64,000 bases of DNA from Lentzea guizhouensis (GCF_001701025.1 NZ_CP016793.1:7378001-7442000); one strand, 5' to 3'. Shown: positions 1 to 8,445, counted from the stretch's first letter. Program-made: numbers and translations. Notes: a model not told the origin generated them from the sequence alone.

Positions 1-1
1 C

Positions 2-376
2 GGGCTGCAGTTCTTCGACCGCCCGGTGGTCGCACTGCGCGAGATGGCCCGCGTGGCGGGCGGCGGAAAGCCGGTGTTGGTCACGGTTCCCGGCACTGCG
101 TCCGGAGCTCCGCTGCCGGCGCGCCTCCCCGTCACGGATCTGCTCGAATCGGCGGGGCTCGCGCTCGTCGCGGAGCACACCCTCGCCGATCACGCGCGTC
201 TTCACGACGTCACGACGCTGCTGGCGGTGTGGCGGGTCGAGCTGGGACACCGCCGGGAGCTGGCCGAGGCCTCGGACGAGGAGCTGACCGAGCTCGCGGA
301 AGTGCTGCTGGAACGGGAAGAAGGAGGAGTCGGCGTGCCGTTGGTGTTTCGGGCCTACCACTGCACGGCCGGGTAG
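2..376 (+). CDS. C-terminal part of a SAM-dependent methyltransferase (5' end outside window)
   Basis: The frame is open from base 2 to the TAG at 374-376, so the start lies upstream of the window. The first visible residues (GLQFFDRPVVALREMARV, then a Gly-rich turn and PVLVTVPG) match the post-motif region of class I UbiE/Methyltransf_11 enzymes, where an F-x-D-R-x-x-A-L-x-E-M helix precedes a strand. The remaining ~90 residues fit the usual helical C-terminal part. No SAM-binding motif I is visible because it would lie upstream. The MFS gene starts 3 bp after the stop, so the two are probably co-transcribed. The substrate is unknown. It may belong to the biosynthetic locus, but nothing here proves it. 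Confidence 0.6.
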   Translation, partial: GLQFFDRPVVALREMARVAGGGKPVLVTVPGTASGAPLPARLPVTDLLESAGLALVAEHTLADHARLHDVTTLLAVWRVELGHRRELAEASDEELTELAEVLLEREEGGVGVPLVFRAYHCTAG

Positions 377-379
377 TCC

Positions 380-1621
380 ATGGCGCGCGGCGCGTTGTGG
401 CGTTCACCCGACTTCCTGCGGTTGTGGGCCGCCCAGTCGATCAGCGAGACGGGCACGCAGGTCAGCATGCTCGCCATTCCGCTGCTGGCCATCGGCGTGC
501 TGCAGGTGTCAGCGGCGGAGCTCGGCCTGCTCGGTGCGGCGCGGACGTTGCCGTTCCTGCTGTTCGCGTTGCCGGCGGGCGCGTTGCTCGACCGGATGCG
601 CCGCAGGCCGGTCATGGTGTTCGCGGACTTCGCACGGGCCGCCCTGCTGGCGACCATTCCCGTCGCTCACGCCTTCGGCGCGCTCACCCTGTGGCACCTG
701 TTCTGCGTCGTCGCACTGGTCGGCTTGCTCACGGTGTTCTTCGACGTCGCGTACCAGAGCTTCCTGCCCTCCCTGGTCGACCGCGCGCAGCTGACGGAGG
801 GCAACGCGAAGCTGACCACCACCCGCTCGGCGGCCGAGGTGATCGGTCCTGGCGTGGCGGGCACGCTGGTCGGCGCGATCGGCGCCGCGGTCACGATCGT
901 GGTCGACGCGGTGAGCTACCTGCTGTCCGGGTTGCTGTGCTGGCGCATCCGGCGGGAGGAACCCGTCAGCACGACGGGTGGTGCGCCGAGATCGCTGCGG
1001 CGCGAGATCGTCGAAGGGCTGGTGTTCGTCGTCCGCCACCCGCTGCTGGGCCGGATCGGGATCTGCGCCGGACTCACCAACTTCGCGTCGTCGATGACGA
1101 CCGTGCTGCTACCGCTGTACATGGTCCGCTCGCTCGGCTACTCGCCGGGCCTGGTCGGTCTCGTGCTGGCGATCGCGGGCCTCGGTCTCGTCGTCGGCGC
1201 GGTGTGCGCGGCCCGGCTGTCCACGCGGTTCGGCGTCGGGCGCACCATCGTGGGGAGCGCCATCGCCTCGGGTGCCGGGCTGGTGCTGATCCCGTTCGCC
1301 GGTCCGGCGTTGTCGTTGCCGTTCCTCATCGCGGGCAAGGTCCTCTTCGGACTGTCCGTGCCGCTGTTCAACATCGCGCAGATCAGCCTGCGCCAGGCGG
1401 TGACGCCGCACCGGCTGCTCGGCAGGATGAACGCGTCGATGCGGTTCCTGGTGTGGAGCACCATCTCACTGGGCAGCCTGGCCGCCGGACTCCTCGGCGA
1501 GGTCTTCGGGATGCGTGCCGCGCTGGTGGTCGCCTCCGTCATCGGTGCTCTGTCCTGGCTGGCGCTGATGTGGTCGCCGGTGCCCCGGCTGCGCGAGCTG
1601 CCGTCGGAGCTGCCGGCATGA
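380..1621 (+). CDS. MFS exporter (EntS-like, ~12 TM)
   Basis: 413-aa very hydrophobic protein with about 12 membrane segments. It opens with WRSPDFLRLWAAQSISETG, the start typical of EntS/tetracycline-type MFS exporters. The loop 2-3 signature appears as LDRMRRRPVMVFADFARA. Length is normal for the family. ATG 380 follows the methyltransferase stop by 3 bp. Its 3' end overlaps the 3' end of the convergent FHA gene by about 83 bp. Role inferred: drug or siderophore-like efflux at the inner membrane, plausibly export of, or self-resistance to, the product of the facing NRPS-PKS operon. The substrate cannot be read from sequence. Confidence 0.85.
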   Translation: MARGALWRSPDFLRLWAAQSISETGTQVSMLAIPLLAIGVLQVSAAELGLLGAARTLPFLLFALPAGALLDRMRRRPVMVFADFARAALLATIPVAHAFGALTLWHLFCVVALVGLLTVFFDVAYQSFLPSLVDRAQLTEGNAKLTTTRSAAEVIGPGVAGTLVGAIGAAVTIVVDAVSYLLSGLLCWRIRREEPVSTTGGAPRSLRREIVEGLVFVVRHPLLGRIGICAGLTNFASSMTTVLLPLYMVRSLGYSPGLVGLVLAIAGLGLVVGAVCAARLSTRFGVGRTIVGSAIASGAGLVLIPFAGPALSLPFLIAGKVLFGLSVPLFNIAQISLRQAVTPHRLLGRMNASMRFLVWSTISLGSLAAGLLGEVFGMRAALVVASVIGALSWLALMWSPVPRLRELPSELPA

Positions 1622-2330
1622 GGCTCAGGTGCTCCGGCCGCACGAGGTCGAACTTGAGCGCGCTCGCCACCAGCGACTCCCGCTTCGCCGCGCGCGTCAT
1701 CCCGGCGGGTGCCACCGGGCCGAACTTCCCGGCCAGGTAGTCGATGTGGTAGTTCACGGCAGACCTGCCGAGCGCCCGTTCGTCGCCGAAGCGCGACAGC
1801 CGTTGCGACACCTGGGCGGGGGTGGGCACGGCCGCGGCGCCACCACGGCGCAGTCGCGGCTCGCAGAGGCACACGAGCACCATGAAGTACCTGCTCTCCT
1901 CGTCCAGCAACGGGAGCGCGTCGTCGGAGCCGGGCACGACGCCGGTGTCCGGCCGTTCCGGGGCGAAGACGGTGAAGCTGTTGTGCCCGCCGCCGGCCGC
2001 CAGCATCACCCGGCTCAGCTCGAACGGGATCGGCACCTCGCCGCGACCGGCCTGCACCTTCACGTACTCGCCGACGCCCTCGAGGTTCTCGACGCAGTAG
2101 GTGTTCGACGTGCTGGAGTTCGCCAGCAACCAGTAGTCCTCGAACGCGTGGATGCGGCCGGCGGCCGAGGTGGCGTCACAACCGATGACGAGTGTGCCGT
2201 CCCGCTCGCGCCGGCCGAACGTGACGCTGTCGCCGTTCGCGACCTCGACCACCGGTGGCCGCCCGCCCGCCTGGTCGTCGAGGCAGATGAGGAGCGACTT
2301 CCCGCCGGGCGTGGTGTCAGCGCGCGACAT
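1539..2330 (-). CDS. FHA-domain protein with C-terminal winged-helix-like region
   Basis: About 263 aa. I start at ATG 2330 (MSRADTTPGGKSLLICLDD) because upstream codons are the reverse frame of the condensation gene and look non-coding. Residues ~20-110 form a forkhead-associated phosphothreonine-binding domain, with the family-style FGRRERDGTLVIG and later a YWLLANSSTSNTY strand. Residues ~150-240 (YFMVLVCLCEPRLR, then QRLSRFGDERALGRSAVNYHIDYLAGKFG) resemble the helix-turn-helix tail of actinobacterial FHA regulators. It is the last gene of the minus-strand operon and overlaps the upstream gene by 14 bp. It may link Ser/Thr kinase signalling to the pathway. The C-terminal ~27 residues overlap the convergent MFS gene, so the true end is a little uncertain. 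Confidence 0.75.
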   Translation of the reverse strand: MSRADTTPGGKSLLICLDDQAGGRPPVVEVANGDSVTFGRRERDGTLVIGCDATSAAGRIHAFEDYWLLANSSTSNTYCVENLEGVGEYVKVQAGRGEVPIPFELSRVMLAAGGGHNSFTVFAPERPDTGVVPGSDDALPLLDEESRYFMVLVCLCEPRLRRGGAAAVPTPAQVSQRLSRFGDERALGRSAVNYHIDYLAGKFGPVAPAGMTRAAKRESLVASALKFDLVRPEHLSLMPAAPTAARAAGAPATTSAPARTEHR

Positions 2331-3594
2331 GACCGCGGTCCTGGACGGCGTCGACGAGCCTGTCGGTGACGCGGTTCGCGAACCCGGCCGGGACGACCAG
2401 GGGGTCGTGATCGACACGGAGGTGGAGCTCGTGCTTGTCGTAGGAGGCCGACACGACCACCGGGGTACCGACGCGCATGCCCGGCAGGTAGGTCTCCCGG
2501 CCGGGCGTGCCACCGAGCACCAGCACGGGCCGGCGGGTGCGGTCGTCCAGGGTGAGCATCAGGTCGAGGTGCCCCGCCCACCGCGCACCGGTCGCCCGCG
2601 CGGCCCGCACCACCTCGTCGAACGGGGTGTCCGCCCACTCCAGGTCCTCCCACCACCCGCTGCGGACGTCCTCGAGCAACTCGCTGTGCTCTCCGGGAGG
2701 GTGGGCGACCACCGTGTTGAGGAAGCACCCGACGACGGTGCCGGCGCCGCTCGGTTCCGCCCGGCCTCCCCAGGTGTAGCAGACCGGAGCGGTGCCGTCG
2801 TGCTCGGCGAGGGCCGCGTGGCAGGTGGCGAGCAGCGTCGTGAACAACGTGCCGCGCCCTGCCGCTGCGCCGGACAGCTCCACCCGGCGCCATTCGGAGG
2901 CCGAACCTCCTCCGCCACCGGGGTCGCGGCCCCACCGCCCCGGCGCGGCGTCGCGGATCCTGGAGGTCCAGTGCGCCAACGCGTCGGGTCCGCTCGCCTC
3001 GTGCTCGTGGTCGAGCTGGGACTCGACGGCGTGCCGGTAGCGGCTCAGCTCCTCCGCCACCTCGGCGTCCGGCACGTCCACGTCCGTGTCGTAGCCCGCC
3101 GCGATCTGACCGAGCACCTGCCCGATGGACGCCTCGTCGCACACGATGTGGTCGAAGGCCAGTGCGAGCAGGTCCCGCCGGTCGTCGCGGGCGAGCAGGA
3201 CGCGGAACGGCGCGTGGCCGGCGGGCCACCGGTCGAGCGCGGACCGCATGGCGTGTCCGGAGTCCGGACCGGGCAGCACCTCGACGACCGGACCGATGTC
3301 CGGCGGGCCTGTCCGCAGCACCGGCACACCACGGATGACGTGCGGGCCCGCGCAACGCGGGTGCCGCCGTGCGGCGGCACGTGCGGCGCGGTCCAGCCGG
3401 CGCGCGGAGAGCGCACCGGGCGGGAACTCCACCAGGACCGGCACGACCTTCACCCGGCCCAGCGGATCGGTGGACCTCGTGTGGTGGAAGCGGCGTTGCG
3501 CGCCGGTCAGCGGCATCACGTCCGCGCCGTCTTCCGCTCCACTGTGGACATCAGCGAAGTGCTTCCGGTAGGTCCGGGTGATGCTGCGGTGCAT
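2317..3594 (-). CDS. free-standing NRPS condensation-domain protein
   Basis: 425-aa protein made of one condensation-type fold with no A or T domain. ATG 3594 (MHRSITRTYRKHFADVHSG) begins shortly after the AT gene stops at 3608. The acyl-transfer motif HHxxxDG reads DHIVCDEAS near residue 165: the second, catalytic His and the Asp are kept, while the first His is Asp and the Gly is Glu. Later family-like segments are present (VVGCFLNTVV, TPFDEVVRAAR, DLMLTLDD). It probably joins a carrier-bound acyl or aminoacyl group to an amine or hydroxyl in this assembly line. Possible partners are the two discrete carrier proteins of the operon. An ester- or amide-forming role outside the main chain is equally possible. 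Confidence 0.8.
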   Translation of the reverse strand: MHRSITRTYRKHFADVHSGAEDGADVMPLTGAQRRFHHTRSTDPLGRVKVVPVLVEFPPGALSARRLDRAARAAARRHPRCAGPHVIRGVPVLRTGPPDIGPVVEVLPGPDSGHAMRSALDRWPAGHAPFRVLLARDDRRDLLALAFDHIVCDEASIGQVLGQIAAGYDTDVDVPDAEVAEELSRYRHAVESQLDHEHEASGPDALAHWTSRIRDAAPGRWGRDPGGGGGSASEWRRVELSGAAAGRGTLFTTLLATCHAALAEHDGTAPVCYTWGGRAEPSGAGTVVGCFLNTVVAHPPGEHSELLEDVRSGWWEDLEWADTPFDEVVRAARATGARWAGHLDLMLTLDDRTRRPVLVLGGTPGRETYLPGMRVGTPVVVSASYDKHELHLRVDHDPLVVPAGFANRVTDRLVDAVQDRGHVAR

Positions 3595-3607
3595 GGCGAC
3601 CTCCAAG

Positions 3608-4927
3608 TCAGCCCAGTCGTGGCCACTCCGGCTCGATCCCGGCGGCCCACAGCCGGCCGGTCGCCTCGAGCAGCACCGTGCGATCGGGTGTGCGCTCGAA
3701 GGCACCGGGCAACGTCCTGACGACGAGCCCGTCGGGCGGGCGGCCGGGGTGCGCGGCGGCCAGCTGGGACAGCGTCCGGCCGGGACCGAGCTCGACCAGC
3801 ACCGGTGAGCCCAGCACCGGTGAGCCCAGCGCCCAGGCCTCGGCGAGGTTGTCGGCGAACCGGATGGTGCTGGTGACGTGCCGTGCCCAGTAGTCGGGTG
3901 AGGTGGCCGCGCCCGGATCGAGCCAGGAGCCGGAGGTGTTGGACAGCAGGGGAACCCGCGGCCGCCGGAGGGTGGCCGCGGCGACGGCCGCACGCAGCGG
4001 CTTCACCACCGGTGTCATCGTCGTGGAGTGGAAGGCGTGCTCGGTGGGCAGCCGCCTGACCGCGATGCCCGCCCCGGTGAGAGCGTCGCCGGTGGCGGCG
4101 AGCGGGTCCGGCGGACCGGACAGGACGGTGAGCACCGGGCTGTCGATCGCCGCCACGACCACGCCGTCGCCCAGACGCGACTCCACGTCGCCGACCGGCG
4201 CCGCCACCGCGAGCATGCCACCGGGTGGCAGGTCCGCGATGAGCCGCGCCCTGGTCACGACCAGCCGCAGCGCGTCCTCCAGCGTGAACACGCCGGCGAC
4301 GGTGGCGGCCACGAGCTCGCCGACGCTGTAGTCGAGCAGGGCCGACGGCGTGAAGCCCAGTGATCCGACAGCACGGGCCAGCGCGTACTGGACGGCGAAC
4401 ACGAGCGGCTGGGCCACCTCGGTGCGGTGGATCTCCTCGGTGCCGGCCCGCCGGTCGAACACGGCGGCGAGGTCGGGTGTGCGCCGCTGTGCCGCAGCGG
4501 CCTCCGCGCCACCGGGGTGGAGCACCTGGTGGAGGTCGAGGTCGTGGTCGCGCCGAAGCAGCGCGAGGCACGTGTCCAGGTGCTCGCGGAACGCGGGCAG
4601 GCCGAGGTACAACCCGGCCGCCAGGTACGGGTAGTGGTCGCCGACGCCGGAGAACATCCACACCACCGGCCGGCCGGGACGGGCCGTCGTGGTGAGCACG
4701 CGGCCGGGGTCACGCCTGCCGAGCCTGCGTGCCGCGGCGTCGGCACCGGTCTCGACGAGCACCCGGCGCCACGGCGCCGCGGGTTCGGCCCGCAGCTCAT
4801 CCGCCAGCGCCGCGAACTCGTCGTCGCCGAGCCCGGGAAGTCGCGCGCAGACCCGGTCGGTGAGCGACTCGAGCGCGTCGGGACTCGAAGCGGACAGCGT
4901 CAGCAACTGGGCGGTGGGCGCTGTCAT
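3608..4927 (-). CDS. discrete (trans-acting) acyltransferase, AT
   Basis: 439 aa. ATG 4927 (MTAPTAQLLTLSASS) overlaps the ligase stop by 4 bp. The protein is a single PKS acyltransferase fold with flanking linkers: VVWMFSGVGDHYPYLAAGL (AT start), ALLDYSVGELVAATVAGVF (nucleophile elbow), HAFHSTTMTPV, and VLVELGPGRTLSQLA at the end. The elbow is DYSVGE rather than GHSxGE: the Ser nucleophile is kept but Gly-His are replaced by Asp-Tyr. HAFH is the signature usually linked to malonyl-type units. The KS-ACP protein in the same operon lacks an AT, so this enzyme is the natural partner. By analogy with ZmaF of zwittermicin it could move an aminomalonyl unit from the discrete ACP. Confidence 0.88.
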   Translation of the reverse strand: MTAPTAQLLTLSASSPDALESLTDRVCARLPGLGDDEFAALADELRAEPAAPWRRVLVETGADAAARRLGRRDPGRVLTTTARPGRPVVWMFSGVGDHYPYLAAGLYLGLPAFREHLDTCLALLRRDHDLDLHQVLHPGGAEAAAAQRRTPDLAAVFDRRAGTEEIHRTEVAQPLVFAVQYALARAVGSLGFTPSALLDYSVGELVAATVAGVFTLEDALRLVVTRARLIADLPPGGMLAVAAPVGDVESRLGDGVVVAAIDSPVLTVLSGPPDPLAATGDALTGAGIAVRRLPTEHAFHSTTMTPVVKPLRAAVAAATLRRPRVPLLSNTSGSWLDPGAATSPDYWARHVTSTIRFADNLAEAWALGSPVLGSPVLVELGPGRTLSQLAAAHPGRPPDGLVVRTLPGAFERTPDRTVLLEATGRLWAAGIEPEWPRLG

Positions 4928-6120
4928 GAGGACAGCGCCTTCACCACGTCCGGTGGCCACTTCGCGGGGTCGGTCCCGTGCTGGCACAGGAACGCGTAGG
5001 CGAGCCGCTCCAGGCCGAAGCCGGCGCACGCCGTGTGCACGGGTGAGCCCGCCGCCGTGATCCCGTAGGCCTGGCCGAAGAACTGCTCGTGGAAGTTGAA
5101 CGAGCACACCGCGACGTCGCGGCCGGGCTCGATCGGCAGCCGGAACTCGTACTTCAACCGCAGGACCTGCTGGGACCACGCCCTGTCGGCGGTCTCGGTG
5201 TCGACGAAGAACGGGTCGTTCGCCACCTCGCAGCGCCCGCCGAGGCCCAGTTCCGCCACGAGGTCACCGCATCGGCGCATCAACCGCTCCCTGCCGTCGA
5301 GCACCTCGTCGCGGGAACCCAGGAAGACGACCTCCCTGATCGTGAAGTCCCACAGGCGTTCGAGCGAACGGCGGTACCGGGCCTCGTAGCGGAACGACTT
5401 GCCCCGCGAGGTCACGACGAGTGATGAGGGCAGCGACCGGTCGGACATCTGGTGGTAGGTGTGGAAGCACATCGTCGGAGGCAGGCAGTGGTCGAAGTCG
5501 CCGCTGTGCTCCCGCAGCCGGGGCGTGACATCGGTGCCGTCGCCGAGCTCCGCGAGGAACCTGCGGTAGTTGTCGACGTCGCCGTGCAGCCGGGCGACGA
5601 ACATCATCAGCTGCGGGAACGACCGGAAGTAGCCGGAGCGCGCCATGGTCGCGGTGGGGATCATCGTGGGGTAGCGGTACTCCCGCGCGCCGAACTCGGC
5701 CTTGACGATCCTCGTGAGCACGCCGTCGAGACTGTCCATCAGGGACAGTGCGGGCTCACCGAGGGCGATCTGGCCCTCGCCGGCCTCGGTCGCGATCCCC
5801 GCCGCGAGGAGGTCGTCGAACACGTCCCGCGGTGGCGCGGTGGTGTCGACCGCCCACAGCACCTGCTGGTCGACCTGCCTGCGCACGAGGACGTCGTTGG
5901 TCACGACGAACTCGAACTTCCGCGCGAGTTCCGCGGTGTCGGCGTCGCCCGCGAGCACGACGTCGACGGCGTTGACGTGTCCGCCGGCGCGCACCAGCGT
6001 GAAGTCGAGGATCGACTCGGACACGAAGAACACGCGGGAGGCCAGGTGGTCCGCTTTCTCCTCCGGTACGGGTGGCGACATCTCGATCCGGTGGGTGGTG
6101 ACCGCGTCTGCCCGCGTCAT
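4924..6120 (-). CDS. amino acid:[carrier protein] ligase (class II aaRS-like), candidate seryl-ACP synthetase
   Basis: 398 aa from ATG 6120, overlapping the acyl-CoA dehydrogenase stop as ATGA. It belongs to the truncated class II aminoacyl-tRNA-synthetase homologues that adenylate an amino acid and load it on a carrier protein. Visible family features are YRYPTMIPTATMARSGYF, LPPTMCFHTYHQMSDRSLP with a Cys near the active site, and CAGFGLERLAYAFLCQHG (class II motif 3). The tRNA-binding domain is absent. In zwittermicin the ZmaJ protein of this type is proposed to charge serine onto ZmaH. Here ligase, ACP and both dehydrogenases are contiguous, which supports the same step. Substrate specificity (Ser, Gly, Ala) is inferred, not read. 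Confidence 0.87.
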   Translation of the reverse strand: MTRADAVTTHRIEMSPPVPEEKADHLASRVFFVSESILDFTLVRAGGHVNAVDVVLAGDADTAELARKFEFVVTNDVLVRRQVDQQVLWAVDTTAPPRDVFDDLLAAGIATEAGEGQIALGEPALSLMDSLDGVLTRIVKAEFGAREYRYPTMIPTATMARSGYFRSFPQLMMFVARLHGDVDNYRRFLAELGDGTDVTPRLREHSGDFDHCLPPTMCFHTYHQMSDRSLPSSLVVTSRGKSFRYEARYRRSLERLWDFTIREVVFLGSRDEVLDGRERLMRRCGDLVAELGLGGRCEVANDPFFVDTETADRAWSQQVLRLKYEFRLPIEPGRDVAVCSFNFHEQFFGQAYGITAAGSPVHTACAGFGLERLAYAFLCQHGTDPAKWPPDVVKALSS

Positions 6121-7283
6121 CCGGTGAGCCCTCCCCGCACGCCGATCAGCTCGGCGAGGATGCCGCGCTGCACCGAGGAGGAGCCCGCGTAGATCGGACC
6201 GCCGAGAGCGTCCCTCAGTTCGCGTTCGATGCCGTGGTCGCTCACGTAGCCGCGCGCGCCGTGCACTTCGACCGCCGCCATCGCGGTCTGCACGAGGCTC
6301 TCGCTGACGAACACCTTCGCGATCGTCGTGTCGACGAGCGAGAGACGGCCGTTGGTCTTGAGCCAGCCGACCCGGTACAGGATCAGCCTGGCCAGTTCGA
6401 GCCGGATCTTCATGTCGGCGATCTTGTGCGCGACGGCTTGCAGCGCGCCGATCGGCCGGCCGAACTGCCGGCGGGTGGCCACGTGGTCGACGGACCTCTC
6501 CAAGAGCCGCTCCATCGCGCCGACCTGGTTGGCGAACATGAACGACCGTTCCCACTCGACGGTGCTGGTGAAGATCGAGTAACCGGCGCCCTCGCGGCCG
6601 AGCCGGTCCTCCACGGGCACGCGGCAGTCGGCGAACGTCACGGCGCCCATCTCCGTCGTCCGCAGTCCCATCTTGCTGAACTCCTGGCCGCGCTGGACGC
6701 CGGGCAGATCGGCGGGCACGAGGAACGCGGACAACCGGTCCTGCTCGCGTCCAGGCCCGCCGGTGCGGGCGAACACCACGTACAGGCCCGCTGTCGGGCC
6801 GTTGCTGATGAACCACTTGGTGCCGTTGAGGACGTAGTGGTCACCGTCGCGCACCGCGGTGGTCTGGATGTTCAGCACGTCGGATCCCGCTTCCGGTTCC
6901 GACAGCGCGTGTGCGCCGACCAGTCGTCCGCCGCACAAGGGCTTCAGGTAACGGGCGCGCTGGTCGTCGGTGCCGTGCTCGAGCAGGTAGATGACGCAGC
7001 CCCACAGGTGGTTGTTGATGGCGAACACCAGTCCGTTGTCCACACAGCCGTAGCCGAGTGCCTCCAGCGCGATCATCGTGGTCAGCGGGTCGTAGCCGCT
7101 GCCGCCGTGCTCGGTGGGCACCGGCCAGCCGAGCACGCCGAAGTCCGCGCACCGCTGCCAGTCCTCGCGCGGGAAGACGCCGTCGCGGTCGTGCTCGGCC
7201 ACGTGCTCGCCCAGTCGCGCCCTGGCGAAGTCGACGACCTCGCGGCGGATCGCGGACTGCGCCTCGGACAGCTCGAAGTCCAT
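6117..7283 (-). CDS. acyl-CoA dehydrogenase-family flavoprotein (aminomalonyl-ACP pathway)
   Basis: 388 aa, normal length for the family. It starts MDFELSEAQSAIRREVVDFAR. FAD/substrate motifs are present: ALSEPEAGSDV, then YVLNGTKWFISNGP, later RRQFGRPIGALQAVAHKIADM and QTAMAAVEVHGARGYVSDHG. It overlaps the downstream ligase by 4 bp and follows the ACP gene by 17 bp. In hydroxy-, methoxy- and aminomalonyl-ACP pathways a homologue (ZmaI, FkbI) works with a 3-hydroxyacyl-CoA dehydrogenase to oxidise the ACP-bound three-carbon unit to the malonyl level. The flanking aa:ACP ligase, and the absence of an FkbH-type glyceryl-loading gene, favour the amino rather than the oxy variant. Confidence 0.9.
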   Translation of the reverse strand: MDFELSEAQSAIRREVVDFARARLGEHVAEHDRDGVFPREDWQRCADFGVLGWPVPTEHGGSGYDPLTTMIALEALGYGCVDNGLVFAINNHLWGCVIYLLEHGTDDQRARYLKPLCGGRLVGAHALSEPEAGSDVLNIQTTAVRDGDHYVLNGTKWFISNGPTAGLYVVFARTGGPGREQDRLSAFLVPADLPGVQRGQEFSKMGLRTTEMGAVTFADCRVPVEDRLGREGAGYSIFTSTVEWERSFMFANQVGAMERLLERSVDHVATRRQFGRPIGALQAVAHKIADMKIRLELARLILYRVGWLKTNGRLSLVDTTIAKVFVSESLVQTAMAAVEVHGARGYVSDHGIERELRDALGGPIYAGSSSVQRGILAELIGVRGGLTG

Positions 7284-7300
7284 GTCCTGTCTCCCCGGTC

Positions 7301-7561
7301 TCAGACGGATCCGCTCACCGCGGCACTCACGTTCTTCCGCTCGACGAAGGCCGCGATGGACCCGATCGTGCGGAAGTTGTCGATGTCGAGGTCCCGGCCC
7401 GACAGCGCGATCCCGAACGTGCGCTCAAGCCAGAGCACCAGCTGCACGACGAACAGCGAGTTCGCGTGGCCGCCGTCGAACAGGTCCTCGTCGTCGTCGA
7501 TCTCCACGCCGTCCAGGTGGCGGAAGACGAACTCGCGGATGTGGATCTGCACGGGCTTCAC
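7301..7561 (-). CDS. discrete acyl carrier protein for the aminomalonyl unit
   Basis: 86 aa. GTG 7561 overlaps the stop of the upstream dehydrogenase (GTGA). The phosphopantetheine site is the Ser of LFDGGHANSLFVVQL, a variant of the usual DSL motif with Asn before Ser. A four-helix carrier fold is suggested by the flanking amphipathic segments and the late IDNFRTIGSIAAFVER helix. It lies between the two dehydrogenases of the unit. It should carry the amino acid during activation and oxidation, then hand it to the free AT. ZmaH-like proteins have the same size and position. Confidence 0.88.
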   Translation of the reverse strand: MKPVQIHIREFVFRHLDGVEIDDDEDLFDGGHANSLFVVQLVLWLERTFGIALSGRDLDIDNFRTIGSIAAFVERKNVSAAVSGSV

Positions 7562-8445
7562 GGCGTCACGCTCACCTTCTGGTCGACCGGTTCCGTCTGC
7601 TCGTAGGTGTGGAATCCCTGCCCCGCCTTGCGTCCGGTCCGTCCGGCGTAGACGAGACTGCGCAGCAACGGGCACGGTCGGTACTTGGGGTCGTTGAACT
7701 CGTCGTACAGGACCTCCAGCGACCGCAGAACGGTGTCGAGGCCGATCAGGTCCGCCGTCGCGAGCGGACCCATGGCGTGCCCGAAGCACTGCCGGAACAG
7801 CCGGTCGATGTCCGGCGCGGAGGCGACTCCTTCCCAGAGCAGGAACACGGCCTCGTTGACGGTGAGCATCGCGACCCGGTTCGTGACGAACCCCGGGGAG
7901 TCCCCGACCACGACGCAGGCCTTGCCGACACCGGCGAGCAACGCGGTGGTCTCCTCGATGGTGGCGGGCGAGGTGTAGGTGCCGCGGACCACCTCCACGG
8001 TCGGCTTGAGCGGTGCGGGGTTCATGAAGTGCGTGCCGATCACGCGATCGGGCCGACCGGTGAGCGCGGCGACCTTGGTGATCGGGATCGCCGAGGTGTT
8101 GACCCCGAACGCCGTGCCGGGCGCGCACACCTGGTCGAGCTGCGGGTAGAGCGCGCTCTTCACCCGCCAGTCCTCGGTGACGTTCTCGACGACGAAGTCG
8201 ACGGCCTCCAGCTCGGCGAGCGCCGTGGTGAAGGTGATCCGGCCCAGCACCTCGTCAGGTGGGTGGTGCTCGGCGTGCGGCCGGACGAGCGGGCCGAGGA
8301 ACACGGCACGGTCGATCGCCCGCCTGGCCCGGTCGAGGATCTCCTCGGCGACGTCCACGAGCACGACCTCGTGGCCGCCCTGGGCGAAGAGCTGCGCCAC
8401 GCCGATGCCCATCGTGCCTGCCCCGGCGACGCCTATCCGTTTCAT
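7558..8445 (-). CDS. 3-hydroxyacyl-CoA dehydrogenase-family enzyme (aminomalonyl-ACP pathway)
   Basis: 295 aa from ATG 8445, with an AAGGA site a few bases upstream. The N-terminal Rossmann motif is MKRIGVAGAGTMGIGVAQLF, followed by GHEVVLVDV. The family middle region is present (VTEDWRVKSALYPQLDQV, NTSAIPITKVAALTGRPDRVIGTHFMNPAP), and the C-terminal helical domain carries DSPGFVTNRVAMLTVNEAV. It overlaps the ACP gene as GTGA and the upstream thioesterase by 4 bp. Homologues (ZmaG, FkbK) oxidise the C3 hydroxyl of an ACP-bound glyceryl or seryl unit to the aldehyde. The acyl-CoA dehydrogenase-like partner then completes oxidation to the carboxylate. Confidence 0.9.
   Translation of the reverse strand: MKRIGVAGAGTMGIGVAQLFAQGGHEVVLVDVAEEILDRARRAIDRAVFLGPLVRPHAEHHPPDEVLGRITFTTALAELEAVDFVVENVTEDWRVKSALYPQLDQVCAPGTAFGVNTSAIPITKVAALTGRPDRVIGTHFMNPAPLKPTVEVVRGTYTSPATIEETTALLAGVGKACVVVGDSPGFVTNRVAMLTVNEAVFLLWEGVASAPDIDRLFRQCFGHAMGPLATADLIGLDTVLRSLEVLYDEFNDPKYRPCPLLRSLVYAGRTGRKAGQGFHTYEQTEPVDQKVSVTP

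Noticed and set aside
229..1740. 503-codon plus-strand open frame across the MFS gene
   Set aside because: It is an Arg/Gly/Ala-rich reading of the MFS gene in another frame, with no family pattern; the MFS frame has clear membrane helices.
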